DNA of 64,000 nucleotides from Nannobrachium achirus (lineage: Eukaryota > Chordata > Actinopteri > Myctophiformes > Myctophidae), in the NCBI GenBank assembly GCA_963921795.1, contig OY997639.1, forward strand, positions 49,343,395 through 49,407,394. Direction: 5' to 3'. Positions within the stretch are counted from its first letter, which is position 1; each line of letters begins with the position of its first letter. The notes below the pieces were generated by a model. That model made no database searches and was not told where the DNA came from. It was given only the letters and a program-made list of their open reading frames with translations. The translations under genes were made by a program, and so were the position numbers. Shown in pieces: positions 37,277 to 49,215 of the stretch.

Positions 37277-38480
37277 CCAAATAACTGACAGTGTACAAAT
37301 GGAACCGTTAGCGTCCATTTGTACACTTGTCAAAGTTGCAGACTTGTATGGGTACATTTGAATAATTCATAACATTACCTTGAAGTTGTTACTGCTGGTT
37401 TTGTTAAGGTTAAATTCATCTCAGCCAATTTGGAAGGCATGATGCATTTATACGTTTTCTAGTTTTTAAAAGTTGTCTTTGCTCTCTGTGTCACACAAGG
37501 GAACTGCAGGTTAAAAAACAGTAGACGTACACAGATGGAATGGCACACAAAACCAATTAATGTTAGGACAAAGGTGTTTTCTTTCAGTGAGTCCTGAAAT
37601 CTGTGCTTGCTTTGAAAGTTTTGTAATTTCTTTCAAATCTCTTACAACTGCAACATTTTATTGTTACTGAGCATCAGCGAGAATAAATTAAAATAACTTT
37701 CACATTCAGGTGCATAAAGGTAATTTCAATTAGCAAGGGAGAACCACCATGGAAAACAACCAGTTTATTGGAGTATATTCTGCGGGGGCTTAATCATTTA
37801 TTGCTCAAATTTACCATGCATTTTATTACACTGCCGTTCACAAGGAAATCATTCAAATTAGTGGCAATGTTGCAGTTCAACAAATTAAACATAATTGGAG
37901 TTTCCTTTTTGATGCTTGAACCCTGCACAGATTAACTCATCTGCTGCCATTTAACAATACCTTCGTACTCCCACCTGCCATAAGTCTCCATAGACTTCCA
38001 TGTAATTCATAGTGCACGGATCATGCACACCCATGCCTAGATCATGCACCACGTGTGTCCACATTGCTCACAGCTTTCAAACAAAAAAATCCGAATGGAA
38101 ATCCGTTCAGGCATTCATGAGATAACAGCCATTATGTTTTCCTAAAATGTAAACAAAGATGGCTGCCATGCTTGAAAGATGGGGTTGCTATGGGGGTTAA
38201 ACGTGCGATTTCGCGATTGCTATCATGCCTACAACATTTTTTGGGGTCAAAATAAAAAAATAAAAAAAAATTGTTTTTTTTTTTTTTTTAATTTTCGGGA
38301 TTTACGGGCTTGGCAGGGAGGTACAATGGGATTTTTTTCGGGATTTTCGGGCTTGGCAGCAAATGAGTTAAGGTATGAAACCAGATAGGATAGAAACATA
38401 GAAAGTTTGTTTATTTTATATATATATACATTTTTTTTTATGTCATTCTTTGTCAATAGTTTATTTTTGTAATGTAGAAT
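37277..38480. other. Intergenic; small hairpin at 37291-37326
   Basis: GTGTACAAATGGA at 37291-37303 is repeated inverted at 37314-37326. A TTTTTTCGGGATTT/CGGGCTTGGCAG motif is duplicated at about 38290-38358. No gene. Confidence 0.5.
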
Positions 38481-38519
38481 TTGTGTTGTATGTATTATGT
38501 TCAGGCACTAGTTAATGTT

Positions 38520-38665
38520 GTTCCAGAGGGGGGCCATTTGCATTTCTTTCACCATAGTAAAAACTCCATTCATGGCCTGGAGAGGGCACTTTTTTACAGA
38601 TGGATAAAAGGGCAGGGGCTCAAGCCCCCTTTGATGTCTATGTGTGCACGTGCCTGCTCCAGGGA
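38520..38665. mobile_element. DNA-transposon fragment related to 41008-41234
   Basis: CATTTGCATTTCTTTCACCA, TAGTAAAAACTCCATTCATG and GGGGCTCAAGCCCCCTTTGA match the right part of the element at 41008-41234. Its own termini are not recognisable. Confidence 0.55.
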
Positions 38666-38900
38666 ATAAAGAGGCGATGCGTGGCCAAGGCTGAACGGAT
38701 TGTAGGGGACGTCCACCATCCCGGCTACGGCCTGTTCAGGTCAGCATCACAGCCACGGCCAGGCAATCGGTACCTTAGCCTTGCCAGCCGCACTCAAAGA
38801 CTTCGGAGTACCTTCTTCTTGGCTGCCATCAGACTCATGAACAACATTGAACACTACAGCCCAGACTATATGGCCATTTGTCTGTGGTCTTATGTTTTGG
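38640..38900 (+). pseudogene. LINE ORF2 C-terminal fragment
   Basis: The plus strand reads RCVAKAERIVGDVHHPGYGL then FRSASQPRPGNRYLSLASRT and QRLRSTFFLAAIRLMNN. The pattern (K)A..I..D..HPG..LF.....G.R.RSL..RT.RL..SF...AIRL.N is the standard C-terminus of many fish LINE ORF2 proteins. No upstream RT motifs are seen. Confidence 0.75.
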
Positions 38901-38991
38901 CATTTTGCACAATTTTGCATTTTGCACAATTTTGCACTTGAGCTTATTGAACTTTCAGGTAGTTTTGATCAATTAAAAAGAGGTTTAAAAT

Positions 38992-39235
38992 GTTAGCGCC
39001 ACCATCAGGCTGATTGGACACTGATCCTACAGATTTTGCCCTAAAATCACGCAAATCGGTACACAGTATGTCTACACTCATGTCATCAACATGGATCTGT
39101 CCCATATAGCGCCACCATCTGGCCGATTTTTTCAAACATTTTTGGACACTGCTCCTACACATTTTGCCCTAAAATCACGCTGCGACCCGACGGTCGCTTA
39201 TCTCCCGATTAGGGAATCTTACTGGTATTATTCAC
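38992..39235. repeat. Third copy of the TAGCGCCACCATCAGG / CTTACTGG modules
   Basis: TTAGCGCCACCATCAGGCTG at 38993 and ATAGCGCCACCATCTGGCCG at 39107 are the paired modules seen at 612 and 740. The right edge TTATCTCCCGATTAGGGAAT / CTTACTGG is the same as at 838-860 and 3998-4015. Confidence 0.75.
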
Positions 39236-39839
39236 CAATATTCCCTTATTGTTCATTACTTAAAATAAAATAAAACTAAAATAATTATTGTCCTGCGTCA
39301 AACAAAATGTTTTGTAGCCATATAGAAATTATAGCAGAGATTATCAAATGGTTTATTCTTATTGGCACTTCTGAAACAAATATCTCTCAAATTTCTTGTA
39401 GGCTGCACCTGTAATACCATAAATGAAAGTAGCTATTTTACTTAATAATGAACACAATTTGTAAAATGATACACTTCTATACTGCTCATACTGCACACAA
39501 TTGTACTTGTGTTTTATTTGGTACACTAATGTGGTCTGGTGGACACAATGAATAAGATGTGCAGTAGTAGTAGTTGGACTCTGTGATAAGCTGACATGTT
39601 GTTGACATGTTGCTGCACAAGCTGCCCACCCTAGGGCAAATGTGAAACTCCGCCAATGGCGCACAATGAATTTCACTTGCCTTTTACTTGTAATTGGTAT
39701 TGTTGACAAAGCTGAACCTTGAACCTTGTTGAGCTTTGTCAAATGTGAAGTGGAAATTGCCCTACAATATGCCTCACTGTGCTGCGGCAAAACAATACTA
39801 CAAATCATGCTACAGTAAAACACACAAGGAGCCAGTGGA
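39236..39839. other. Spacer downstream of eif3h; nothing recognised
   Basis: A minus-strand open frame (39359-39823) begins just past the eif3h polyadenylation site and has no recognisable domain. Confidence 0.4.
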
Positions 39840-40020
39840 AATGTGGAGGTGCAAATGTTTTATTCGTGTTAAATAAAAATCTAATTATGCACACAAATCT
39901 TCAGAATTTGGAATGGATCTCAAGAAGAGTTGAAATAACGAATATCTATTTAGAAAACAGATGCCCAGAGCAGCACTCCACCAGTCACCAGGGCTGAGGA
40001 CCTCCACCTCCCTCTGTCCT
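39840..40020 (-). promoter_or_regulatory. eif3h: eif3h 3' UTR with polyadenylation signal
   Basis: The stop codon at 40021 is followed on the minus strand by about 160 nt of non-coding sequence. A canonical AATAAA lies on that strand (TTTATT on plus at 39858-39863). Cleavage would be expected 10 to 30 nt beyond it, near 39840. A short 3' UTR fits what is known for vertebrate EIF3H. A second AATAAA motif on the opposite strand (near 39871) is not relevant to this gene. The exact cleavage site is inferred. Confidence 0.7.
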
Positions 40021-40118
40021 CTAGCTGTTGTGGCCCTGAAGAGCCTCTGCCATGAACAACTTCCCAAGGTTCTGGGAGGTGAATTCCTTGACATTCTGGC
40101 AGTAATTGTTAATTTGCC
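40021..40118 (-). CDS. eif3h: eif3h last coding exon (probably exon 8): C-terminus
   Basis: The exon completes a Gly codon and encodes [20 protein letters not shown] followed by [11 protein letters not shown] and a TAG stop at 40023-40021. Human eIF3h ends [22 protein letters not shown] then MAQALQEYNN, so the last four residues have diverged. The acceptor is CAACAG before 40118, preceded by a short pyrimidine tract. A UG-rich alternating tract (transcript sense) lies just upstream (plus strand 40131-40182). The intron before this exon holds a 1.1-kb hAT element with a perfect target duplication. Confidence 0.96.
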
Positions 40119-40130
40119 CTGTTGGAGGGT

Positions 40131-40182
40131 ACATGCACGCACACGCACACGCGCACACACACACACACGCACACGCACACGT
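40131..40182. repeat. CA/CG alternating tract next to the last eif3h acceptor
   Basis: In transcript sense (minus strand) this is a UG-rich alternating tract whose edge is about 13 nt upstream of the exon that starts at 40118. Confidence 0.95.
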
Positions 40183-40506
40183 GTGGGAGGAGAAACAGAA
40201 CGACAAAATATCAAATTAGTGGGAAACCGGGTAAAGAGAAAGAAGAATGTCAACGTGTAGCAGAAAGCCATGTGCTGAGAAACAGCAGGGGACTGACTTG
40301 GAGACTGAGTCAATAAACTTCAGATTAATGTAATTTCACGATAATGGCTGAGATAATTACAGAACAAAACCCGAGCTCCTGCGTGGGGAGCAGAGGCAGC
40401 TGATGGAGTTTGGAGGGTGGGAAAGCTGGCTACCTGCGATGTGGATCACTGTCCATGCATGGAGATAGAGAGTGAGTGTGTGTGTGCATGCGTGTGTGTG
40501 TAATGT

Positions 40507-41615
40507 GTATAGGATAGGGATGCGGTATCGGTACTCGTGGTATCGGTACTCGACCCGATACAACCCTATTTTGCTGTACTCGTACTCGCCAGATACTTCT
40601 CTCGGCAGCGCCCGATACTCTGCTGGGGCGTCACAAGGGGGAGAAAAGTGGGACTGAGTTACTAGGGCTCAAGGTGAAAGCCAGGGCCTTAATTATTTTA
40701 TACTTTTGCTATTGAAAAATAGCAGATATGCAAGCTCACAGTGCCGCACTGCGAACGAGGCACCAGTGCTCCAACGATACAGCTGCGACCACTTAAAGGC
40801 ATCAGCATCACGGCATGCCTTGTTGCGCTAAACTTACCTCTAAAGTTGAATCTCTTTCATATATCCTTCACCACCTCACGCAAATTGCAAAGTATAGGCT
40901 ACTGTAGGTAAGTTAAACTTCCCACTAGAAAGCTGTGTGTGTTTGTTTGTTTGTCACTGTCGCTCGTCTTGAAAGCTCGCTCTCTCGGTGAAGTGTGTGT
41001 CTGTCTGCAGGGACGTGCAGAGACATTTTAGAGAGGCAGGGGCTGATATTTCTAGAAGGCCTTTTGGTGGACAATTCTCTTGAATGCAGCCTTCAGTTAT
41101 GGTATGGAAAGGGCCCGGGGACATTTGCATTTTTTACCATAGTAAAAAAATGCATTCATGGACACTTTTTACAGACTGATCTGGCAGGGGCTCAAGCCCC
41201 CTTTGATGTCAAATTGTCAATGTGTGTACGTGCCTGCCTGCCAGTGTAGCACAGCTGAAAAAAGACGATTGATTGAAGAGAATAGAGATTCTGTGGGCTT
41301 CGCCACCTAGTGGCGGAAGAAATGACCTTTGGGAACTCAGATTGCTGTGGGCTAAATCAATGAATGCATTTCTGAGAATACCAGAAAAAAAGAATAATTT
41401 GACATTATGTTATAGTTGCGGATGAGGATGGATGCGGATATATAAATTGGATAATATATTTTTTTAGAGGGAAAAAAAAAAGCGTAATTTAAATACATTT
41501 TGTATTATTAATTGTACTCGTATCGGTACTCGGTATCGGCGAGTACTCAACATGAAGTACTTGTACTCGTACTCGGTCAGCAAAAAAGTGGTATCGGGAC
41601 ATCCCTAGTATAGGA
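40507..41615. mobile_element. eif3h: hAT element in last eif3h intron, duplication GTATAGGA
   Basis: The element at 40515-41607 begins TAGGGATGCGGTATCGGTAC and ends GTATCGGGACATCCCTA. GTATAGGA flanks it exactly at 40507-40514 and 41608-41615. Subterminal repeats of GGTACTCG type occur at both ends. Other elements sit inside it: a single arm of the recurring palindrome at 40715-40740, and a CAGGGACGTGCAGAG-type element at 41008-41234. No transposase frame was found. Confidence 0.93.
41008..41234. mobile_element. Small nested DNA element (CAGGGACGTGC / ACGTGCCTG)
   Basis: Inverted termini are short: CAGGGACGTGCAGAG at 41008 and GTACGTGCCTG ending 41234. The flanks do not show a clear duplication. 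Its interior matches 38520-38665. Confidence 0.6.
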
Positions 41616-41685
41616 CATATAGTATAGGACGCGGCAGGTAAGCGCTGTGGGAGTAACTGATGGGCACATCACGAACTGTGAAGGG

Positions 41686-41690
<5 letters not shown>

Positions 41691-41733
<43 letters not shown>
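41691..41733. repeat. (GT)n and GA tract abutting an eif3h donor site
   Basis: Pure GT at 41691-41727 with GAGAGA after it. In transcript sense it is CUCUCU then CACACA, beginning a few bases past the GTACTC donor of the exon at 41739-41871. Confidence 0.95.
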
Positions 41734-41735
<2 letters not shown>

Positions 41736-41738
41736 TAC

Positions 41739-41871
41739 CTGCAATAAGCAGGGTGTCCATGCGTGGTGGGGGCTGAGCAGGCTTGAACATCTTGTTGATG
41801 TCCTCTTCGGGCAGCGGGGGCTCTCCTCTGGTCTGCCTCTGGGTATTCTCCTGCTGTCTCCTCTGGAGGTA
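41739..41871 (-). CDS. eif3h: eif3h coding exon (probably exon 7): RRQQEN / PPLPEED region
   Basis: The exon begins in phase 0 and encodes [20 protein letters not shown], then [20 protein letters not shown] and LLIA plus the first base of a Gly codon. It matches the charged and proline-rich linker of vertebrate eIF3h, with Ile-Asn-Lys-Met replacing the human Leu-Ser-Lys-Leu. The acceptor is TTACAG before 41871 and the donor is GTACTC from 41738. The donor runs almost directly into a CT tract and then a CA tract in transcript sense (plus strand 41691-41733), about ten bases into the intron. On the other side of the acceptor is a purine-rich stretch of some 550 bp on the plus strand. Confidence 0.96.
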
Positions 41872-41879
41872 CTGTAACA

Positions 41880-42560
41880 GGGAACAGATGCAGGGGAGGG
41901 GGAGATGAGTATAAAGTGATGAGAGTAGGGCGGGTGTAGGGTAAGAAGGAGGAACAATGACAAGGCAAAATTCACGGTAGATGAGCAAAGACGCAGGACA
42001 GGGACGGGAGAGATTATGAGAAGCAAACAAAATTGATGGAGAGGAGGCAGGGGAGGGGAAGAGGAGAGAGTAAGAGAGAAAAGGGGAAGAGGCGGAGTGA
42101 GAGTGTAGCAGTGAGGGTTAAAAGAGAAGAACAGGAAAGGAGGCAGGCGGAGATAAATATAGTTGTGGGGAAAGAAATAATGGAAAAAGCGGGCGCGAGA
42201 TGGACAGAAACGAGGGGAAGAGTGGGAAGGAGGAACAGAAAAATAAGCAGTGTGGCGAGGGTGGAGTGAGAGAAAGGGTGAGGGACCAGCAGACGTGTAA
42301 AAGTTGGAAATAGAAGAGAAAGATGTGAAGGAAAATGGCAAGGGAGCAAATGGGGAGGGAGGGGAGGCGAGAGGGGGAGAGTTATAAATGCTGACAGAGA
42401 TGGAGTGATTTGTGGAGGGCTGACAGTGGGTAAATCAGTGAGGTGCCAGGTCCCTAGAGGAACTAAAAGCCTTGTTAATTTGAAAAGGTGGAGGACAGAC
42501 AGACACCGCCTGCCTGGCGTAAGGGGAGGCGGTGGCAGGCTAGGAGAAAAGCAGATGGGT
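41880..42560. other. Polypurine stretch within the eif3h intron
   Basis: The plus strand is dominated by A and G (runs such as GGGGAAGAGGAGAGAGTAAG). The long minus-strand open frames across it are low-complexity Pro/Ser/Leu translations of the pyrimidine strand and are not genes. Confidence 0.85.
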
Positions 42561-44489
42561 TGCTTTAATGCTTTCAACTGCGTCTCCCACGACGCACCTG
42601 TATGGCTGACTGAAGCTCACAAAAAAGTGCAGAAGGGAACACTACACAACAAAAAAAGCACAAAGCACACTTTGCACAGATTACTTTTTTTCTCCCCTCC
42701 TCTTGAGTTTTGCCTACCGGTGCAGAAAAGCATGACCATGCATAATTGGAACGAAAATACTTAATTGTATGCAAATTTTAGAAGCAAACAAACCAACCGA
42801 CCAACTGAACAAAAACAACAATGGAAAGGAGGGGGGAATTGGGAGGAGATATTTGCACTACAAAAAGTAATAATTGGTTTGGCACAAAAAACACACATCT
42901 ATCACTCATGTGATCAACTTCATACTTTAGTCAGTGGGTGTAATGCTGAGGACACAAAGAAGTGCGGTTGAGTGGGTCTCCAGAACCGGCCTGCTCCGGA
43001 CGGCCTTGACTCAAAGAATCTCTGTACGTACTGTATGTCTGTCTGTCCTTGCCATCTTGGCAATAGGTCATCTGATATATTTCACACGTGGCAGGTGCAT
43101 TGCCGAGAGCCCAGGGGACTGCAGTGTCGATTTTGAAGTCAATCAGAAGAACAATTCTCAGGATCACTGCACGCAGCTACAGTACACTGTGGTTCTCGAT
43201 AATGCTGCTAACGGCACATGCGGACGGGCGCCAACAAATTGGTCCACTGCGAATGGGCAATGCGCCCCAAACAGGCATGGCCCCAACAACACTGCATGCA
43301 GCAATACTAGGAGACAAAATATTGTCCCATTTCAGACGGCACACACTCTATATTGCAACGCCCCCAAACACCTGTCACTATAAATGCATGAAATCACCGC
43401 GTGCATGATTTCAGTTCAGAAATATCAGACTTATTGACTTCAAAGTCGACCCAAGAGGACCAAAGAAGTGCACTACCCGGCGTTGAGTCGGTCTACTCTG
43501 TAATCCCTGTTTCCTTTGTCTGTACAACAGTCTACAATTGTTTTATGTATTCTAAGTGTGAACACAGGTACACAGGTAACTGATTCCAGTTGACTGCTTT
43601 TAGCTGCAGGTGGTGTATCCCACTGGATCTGGAAATGAGTAGACCTGTGAAATTTGCCTCCTCAATTGAAACAAAAATTAAAGACTGCTTATTAAAATAC
43701 GTGCATCCATGATCTCTTTTTATGCCCTTGGCTGTATCTAAGCAGCAGTGGTAGATGTCCTGAATTACTGCACAGTGTTGAACTTGAATTTAGTCCAAAT
43801 GATTCCTTTAGCAATAGTGTATAAAAATGACGTTCTCAGAATGAAAGGGAAAGTGACATTTGCTTTGATAGGGAAAATAAACATGTGCAGGAGAGAACAG
43901 AAAAGGTACGCCCACGTTTGGACCCACGCAGGTCTGAGGAAGGCAGACGTCAGCGGTCCCACTCAGGTGGGAGAACAGTTTAGGCTGATAAGAACGCGGT
44001 TGATGTTTATCTCACCGTTAACAGCATGAATATATTCAAAAGATGAGTTCTGAAAGGCCAGGGTCTGTACTTCCTCATGTTCGTTACTGTTGGTGAAGGT
44101 GAAGATGTAGGCGGTGTGTGTATGTATGTGTGTGAGAGCGAACGAGGCCTTTTTGGTTTTAGCGCCAACATGTGTGTAGAAATCTGTGTATGTCCTGGGG
44201 CATGTAAGTTATTGCATTGGGTGCATTTATTTATTTATGAATGTGTATTTATTTTATGTACTGTATATATTTGCGTGTTTTGATTGATTGAGTATTTTAT
44301 TAGACAAATATGGTTAACAGTACAAGTACAGTTAAACACTCTGCCTAAAAGGAGCATCCCAAATAAGTCCTTTTACGGTCTTTTTTACGTCGGAAGTCCT
44401 TGGCATTCAATTCATGGACAAGAAAAAAAATGTACAAGGTAGGGAAAACAAGGAGGTGGGCTAAGGTAAGAAGGGGGGGGGGGCTAATT
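42561..44489. other. eif3h intron; no further gene, LINE-tail motif near 44281
   Basis: TTGATTGATTGAGTATTTTA at 44281 and CCTAAAAGGAGCATCCCAAA at 44345 resemble the 3' region of dispersed retroelements. A minus- or plus-strand host exon is not seen; the open frames at 42934-43408 are unrecognised. Confidence 0.4.
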
Positions 44490-44529
44490 TCTCACCCGTC
44501 TATGGGAGAAGTGATATCTACCTCCGCCT

Positions 44530-44900
44530 CTTAGTCCAGTAATTTTAGGCCAAAATTAGGCTAAACCTAAAACAAATTGCAATAGTAGCAAACCCAACTG
44601 ATTTTGTATCCTCAATATGTCCTTAGTGAGAGAAAAAAAGTCCCAAGGAATCCCATCAGGGGAAAGTTTTGAAAACAACCTACCTACCTTCACTTACTAT
44701 ACACTACACTATAAAGGAAAAAATGACTCCCAAAAAATCTGCTTTAAGTGGGATGTGAGGGGTCAAACTAGGGGTTTTTAATTATTCTGAATCCATTGCA
44801 AGCATTTGTTTTGCACGAAAAATATTCCTTGGGCAAGAAATGGCCCCTCAAAACGATGGTTTAGTGATGATTCATCAATTTTCACAGTCTTTTGGGGTCT
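44530..44900. mobile_element. Half copy of the long fold-back MITE family
   Basis: TTAGTCCAGTAATTTTAGGC at 44531 matches the terminus of the fold-back at 54097-54778, and 44737-44870 (GCTTTAAGTGGGATGTGAGG; GAATCCATTGCAAGCATTTG) matches its arm. The second arm is missing. It ends about 25 bp from the GT array next to an eif3h exon. Confidence 0.75.
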
Positions 44901-44920
44901 GTTTTTATGATTTTGCACAA

Positions 44921-44923
<3 letters not shown>

Positions 44924-44976
<53 letters not shown>
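44924..44976. repeat. (GT)n / (GC)n tract near an eif3h donor
   Basis: In transcript sense this is a CA tract starting about 36 nt after the donor at 45001. Confidence 0.95.
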
Positions 44977-45001
44977 AGACGCGTGCACATGTGTTTGTTA
45001 C

Positions 45002-45122
45002 CTGGTGTTTCTGCTGTTGCTGCTTGCTGAGGTTTCGGCTGTAGGTGTTGTATTTGACAATGTCCTGGCTCATGTCATCCACTCTGTCCATCAACAGCTG
45101 CAGGCTCTTCTCCAGGTGGTTA
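45002..45122 (-). CDS. eif3h: eif3h coding exon (probably exon 6): coiled-coil-like helix, QQQQ
   Basis: The exon encodes 40 complete codons after the T that finishes the preceding Ser codon: [19 protein letters not shown], then [14 protein letters not shown] and QQQQKHQ. Human eIF3h has [17 protein letters not shown] here. The acceptor is CAG before 45122 and the donor is GTAACA from 45001 down. The exon ends in phase 0. The sequence is strongly helical and probably belongs to the C-terminal helical bundle of the subunit. Downstream of the donor, a CA tract (transcript sense) begins about 36 nt into the intron (plus strand 44924-44965). On the far side of that tract lies a half copy of the fold-back MITE family. 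Confidence 0.96.
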
Positions 45123-45699
45123 CTGTGGAAGACATAAGCATGTCATTCACACATTTATATTACAGCTCCTTTCAGGGGACACAGATCTTTTTTAAAATGA
45201 CTTTTTTGAAAATGAAGGCTGACAAAATGTCATCATCACAGCACAAATTTGTGGCAGCCAATGTTGATTCACGGCCCTGACTGGTAACATCAATTCCTCC
45301 CTGACATTTGGCTGCATATAATCTGCCTTCAAGTCAAGAGTTATTCCTCTTTTCAGGCAACCAACCCTTGATCCATTAGAAGACAGAACTTTCTCAATAC
45401 TGCACCTGCACACAGAATAGCGCGTTGGACCACACAAGTCTGGTTTCAAGGTGCCCTATACGGATATGCGGTTAAACCCTGAGGAAGACTGTTCCTGTCT
45501 AAATGTTGGTTGATCCTATTAATACAACTTTTGCAACGTGGCTGGGAGCTGTGCAGCCTCATTCTTGTCAAACATTATTATTTGCCGTGGTCAGCACCTC
45601 ATCAACACAGGCTCCTGTGTTTACCCGCCCTATACAGATATAGCATAATATTACTGCACACATTCTTAGCTATGTTGACACTCACACTGCACTACAGAT

Positions 45700-46490
45700 A
45701 CCGATACTCTCACCTTCAGTACTCCCTACTGCCACTGTGAACCATCAGATGTTGCTCACTAGCCTGGTGGTCGTGTAGAGTACTGGCCTGCACTCTCTGC
45801 TTTTCCCTCCAACCTGACATTAACATTCAGATTATCAGATACCCTGCATCCATGTGCCCTCGCCTCTGGGGTTCCCCAGAGCTCGGTCCTGGGTTCCTTC
45901 CTCTTATCTCTCCACACTCAATCTCTTGGTTCTGTCATCACATGCCACATCCTTCCCACCTACTGCTTTCCTGACATCTTCCTTCCCTTCCTCTGACACC
46001 ACAAGTTGAAGTGTGCATTTCCACTTGCCCAGCTGACATCTCGGGTTAGATTGTCTGTGCCCGCCACCTAAAATTGTTGTCAACCTTGTCAAGGCTGAGC
46101 GGCTCTTTCTTTGCAAATCTTGCCCTCTGCAGGATCTCTCCATCACGGTTGACAACTACCACACAGACTCCTGCCCCCAGACTGACAGGGGTATAAGTGT
46201 GATCCTAAACAATCAACCATCATGTGAGGCCAATATTGCATCCACAACCTGACGCCTGCTGTGCTTTTCTACTTTATCACCCATGTAATCCCTCCTGCAA
46301 CAGGGATTCTGCCAAGCTCCTTGTTCAAGGTTTAGCCATCACCCATGTGAGTCTGTTGTAATTTCTTACTGTGTGGACTCCCTGAGTACCCTCTTCAGCC
46401 TCTTTCAATCACCTGAACAATGCAGCCTAGGTCGTCTCCCAATTTCTCTCCACTGGCTCCCTTTGGATAGTGGGCTCAAATAAAAAATAA
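45700..46490 (+). pseudogene. Degenerate L2-type LINE in eif3h intron, antisense to the gene
   Basis: The plus strand keeps CPRLWGSPELGPG at about 45855-45895, a decayed form of the RT block GVPQGSVLGP, then later QCSLGRLPISLHWLPLDSG at about 46420-46470, the usual SLHWLP.. of L2 ORF2. Stops and frameshifts are frequent. It is inactive, old and truncated at both ends. Confidence 0.55.
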
Positions 46491-46616
46491 AAAATAAACG
46501 TTGATACGGGCACCTTAGATCAGTAAGGGGTCTGCAACGCATACCTCCTCCCTGGGGTCCATAACAGCACTCGAGCCCATAATGTTCAACTAGAGGGCAC
46601 TCTGTATGTATAATGT

Positions 46617-46646
46617 AAATTAAAATAAATAAATAAATAAATAAAT
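46617..46646. repeat. (AAAT)n
   Basis: Short AAATAAAT run. Confidence 0.9.
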
Positions 46647-46699
46647 GTAAATACTGTATATACACCCACACACATATTATACTGTACATTTATTATGTG

Positions 46700-47170
46700 C
46701 TCAGAATATGCTTTTCTGCATACCTTGTCCTCTGTTCTAACGAGTGGTTATTTCAGTTACAGCTGCCTTTCTATCAGTACCAACCAAGCCTGCCGATCAT
46801 CCTGACCTCTGGCATCAACATGGCATTTTTGTCGACAGAACTGCTGTTTGTTATACTACTATACTAGGATACTTTCTTGTAAAACCTAGAGATGGTTGTG
46901 TGTGAAAATCCCAGTAGATGAGACCTGTGCGCCTTGACTGAGCAGATGGCCGGTGAGTCTATATACGTTTGTACTTCAGAATGTGTGTGCGCGTGTGTGG
47001 ACATATACTCTCAGGCACATGCACACACACACATAATTACGCGCTGCCTCTATTATGGTATCCGTTCCGTTTCTTGCTCCATGCTATTCTCTACTATTAA
47101 CACACAATAAATGAGAGAAAAGCCCCTTTTATGCCCTATGGGCCATACAGGCTAATCCATCAAATCTATT
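46700..47170. other. eif3h intron; nothing recognised
   Basis: No structure stands out. Confidence 0.35.
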
Positions 47171-47172
47171 GG

Positions 47173-48829
<1,657 letters not shown>

Positions 48830-48893
<64 letters not shown>
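48830..48893. repeat. (GA)n microsatellite
   Basis: About 60 bp of AG. Confidence 0.98.
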
Positions 48894-48896
<3 letters not shown>

Positions 48897-48959
48897 GTCG
48901 AGGGACCATCCCTTTGCATTGAGGCCGAGGGAAACAGTGTCTCGTCTGTGTGGCGGCTT

Positions 48960-49215
48960 AGTTACTAGTACTGCCGTCAGTGGTAGAAAAAGTACTCGAA
49001 TTTCTTACAAGTAAAAGTATATGGTTTATGTACGTTTTATTATAATTTATAGCTGCAAAGTAACTAGAAACTAATGTTTTCAAATAAATAGTTGAGTAAA
49101 AATACAATAGGATCTGAAATGTAGTGGAGTAGAAGTAAAAGTAAAAGCAAATTGGGCATACTCAAGTAAAGTACAAATACCTACAGTACTCAAGTAAATG
49201 TACTTACTTAAATGT
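48960..49215. repeat. AAGTACTC-rich dispersed repeat
   Basis: GTAGAAAAAGTACTCGAATT, AAGTAAAAGTAAAAGCAAAT and GTACTCAAGTAAATGTACTT form the internally repetitive AAGTAAA pattern of a common fish MITE. The right edge reads CTTTACACCACTGG. The left edge ACTGCCGTCAGTGGTAGAAA is its inverted counterpart. Confidence 0.55.

Noticed and set aside
41577-42577. Long minus-strand open frames (up to 254 codons)
   Set aside because: They translate a pyrimidine-rich strand into Pro/Ser/Leu low-complexity sequence, and they overlap a real eif3h exon in another frame.
42934-43408. 149-codon frame inside the eif3h intron as a nested gene
   Set aside because: No recognisable domain, an overlapping frame of similar length on the same strand, and no splice or promoter evidence.
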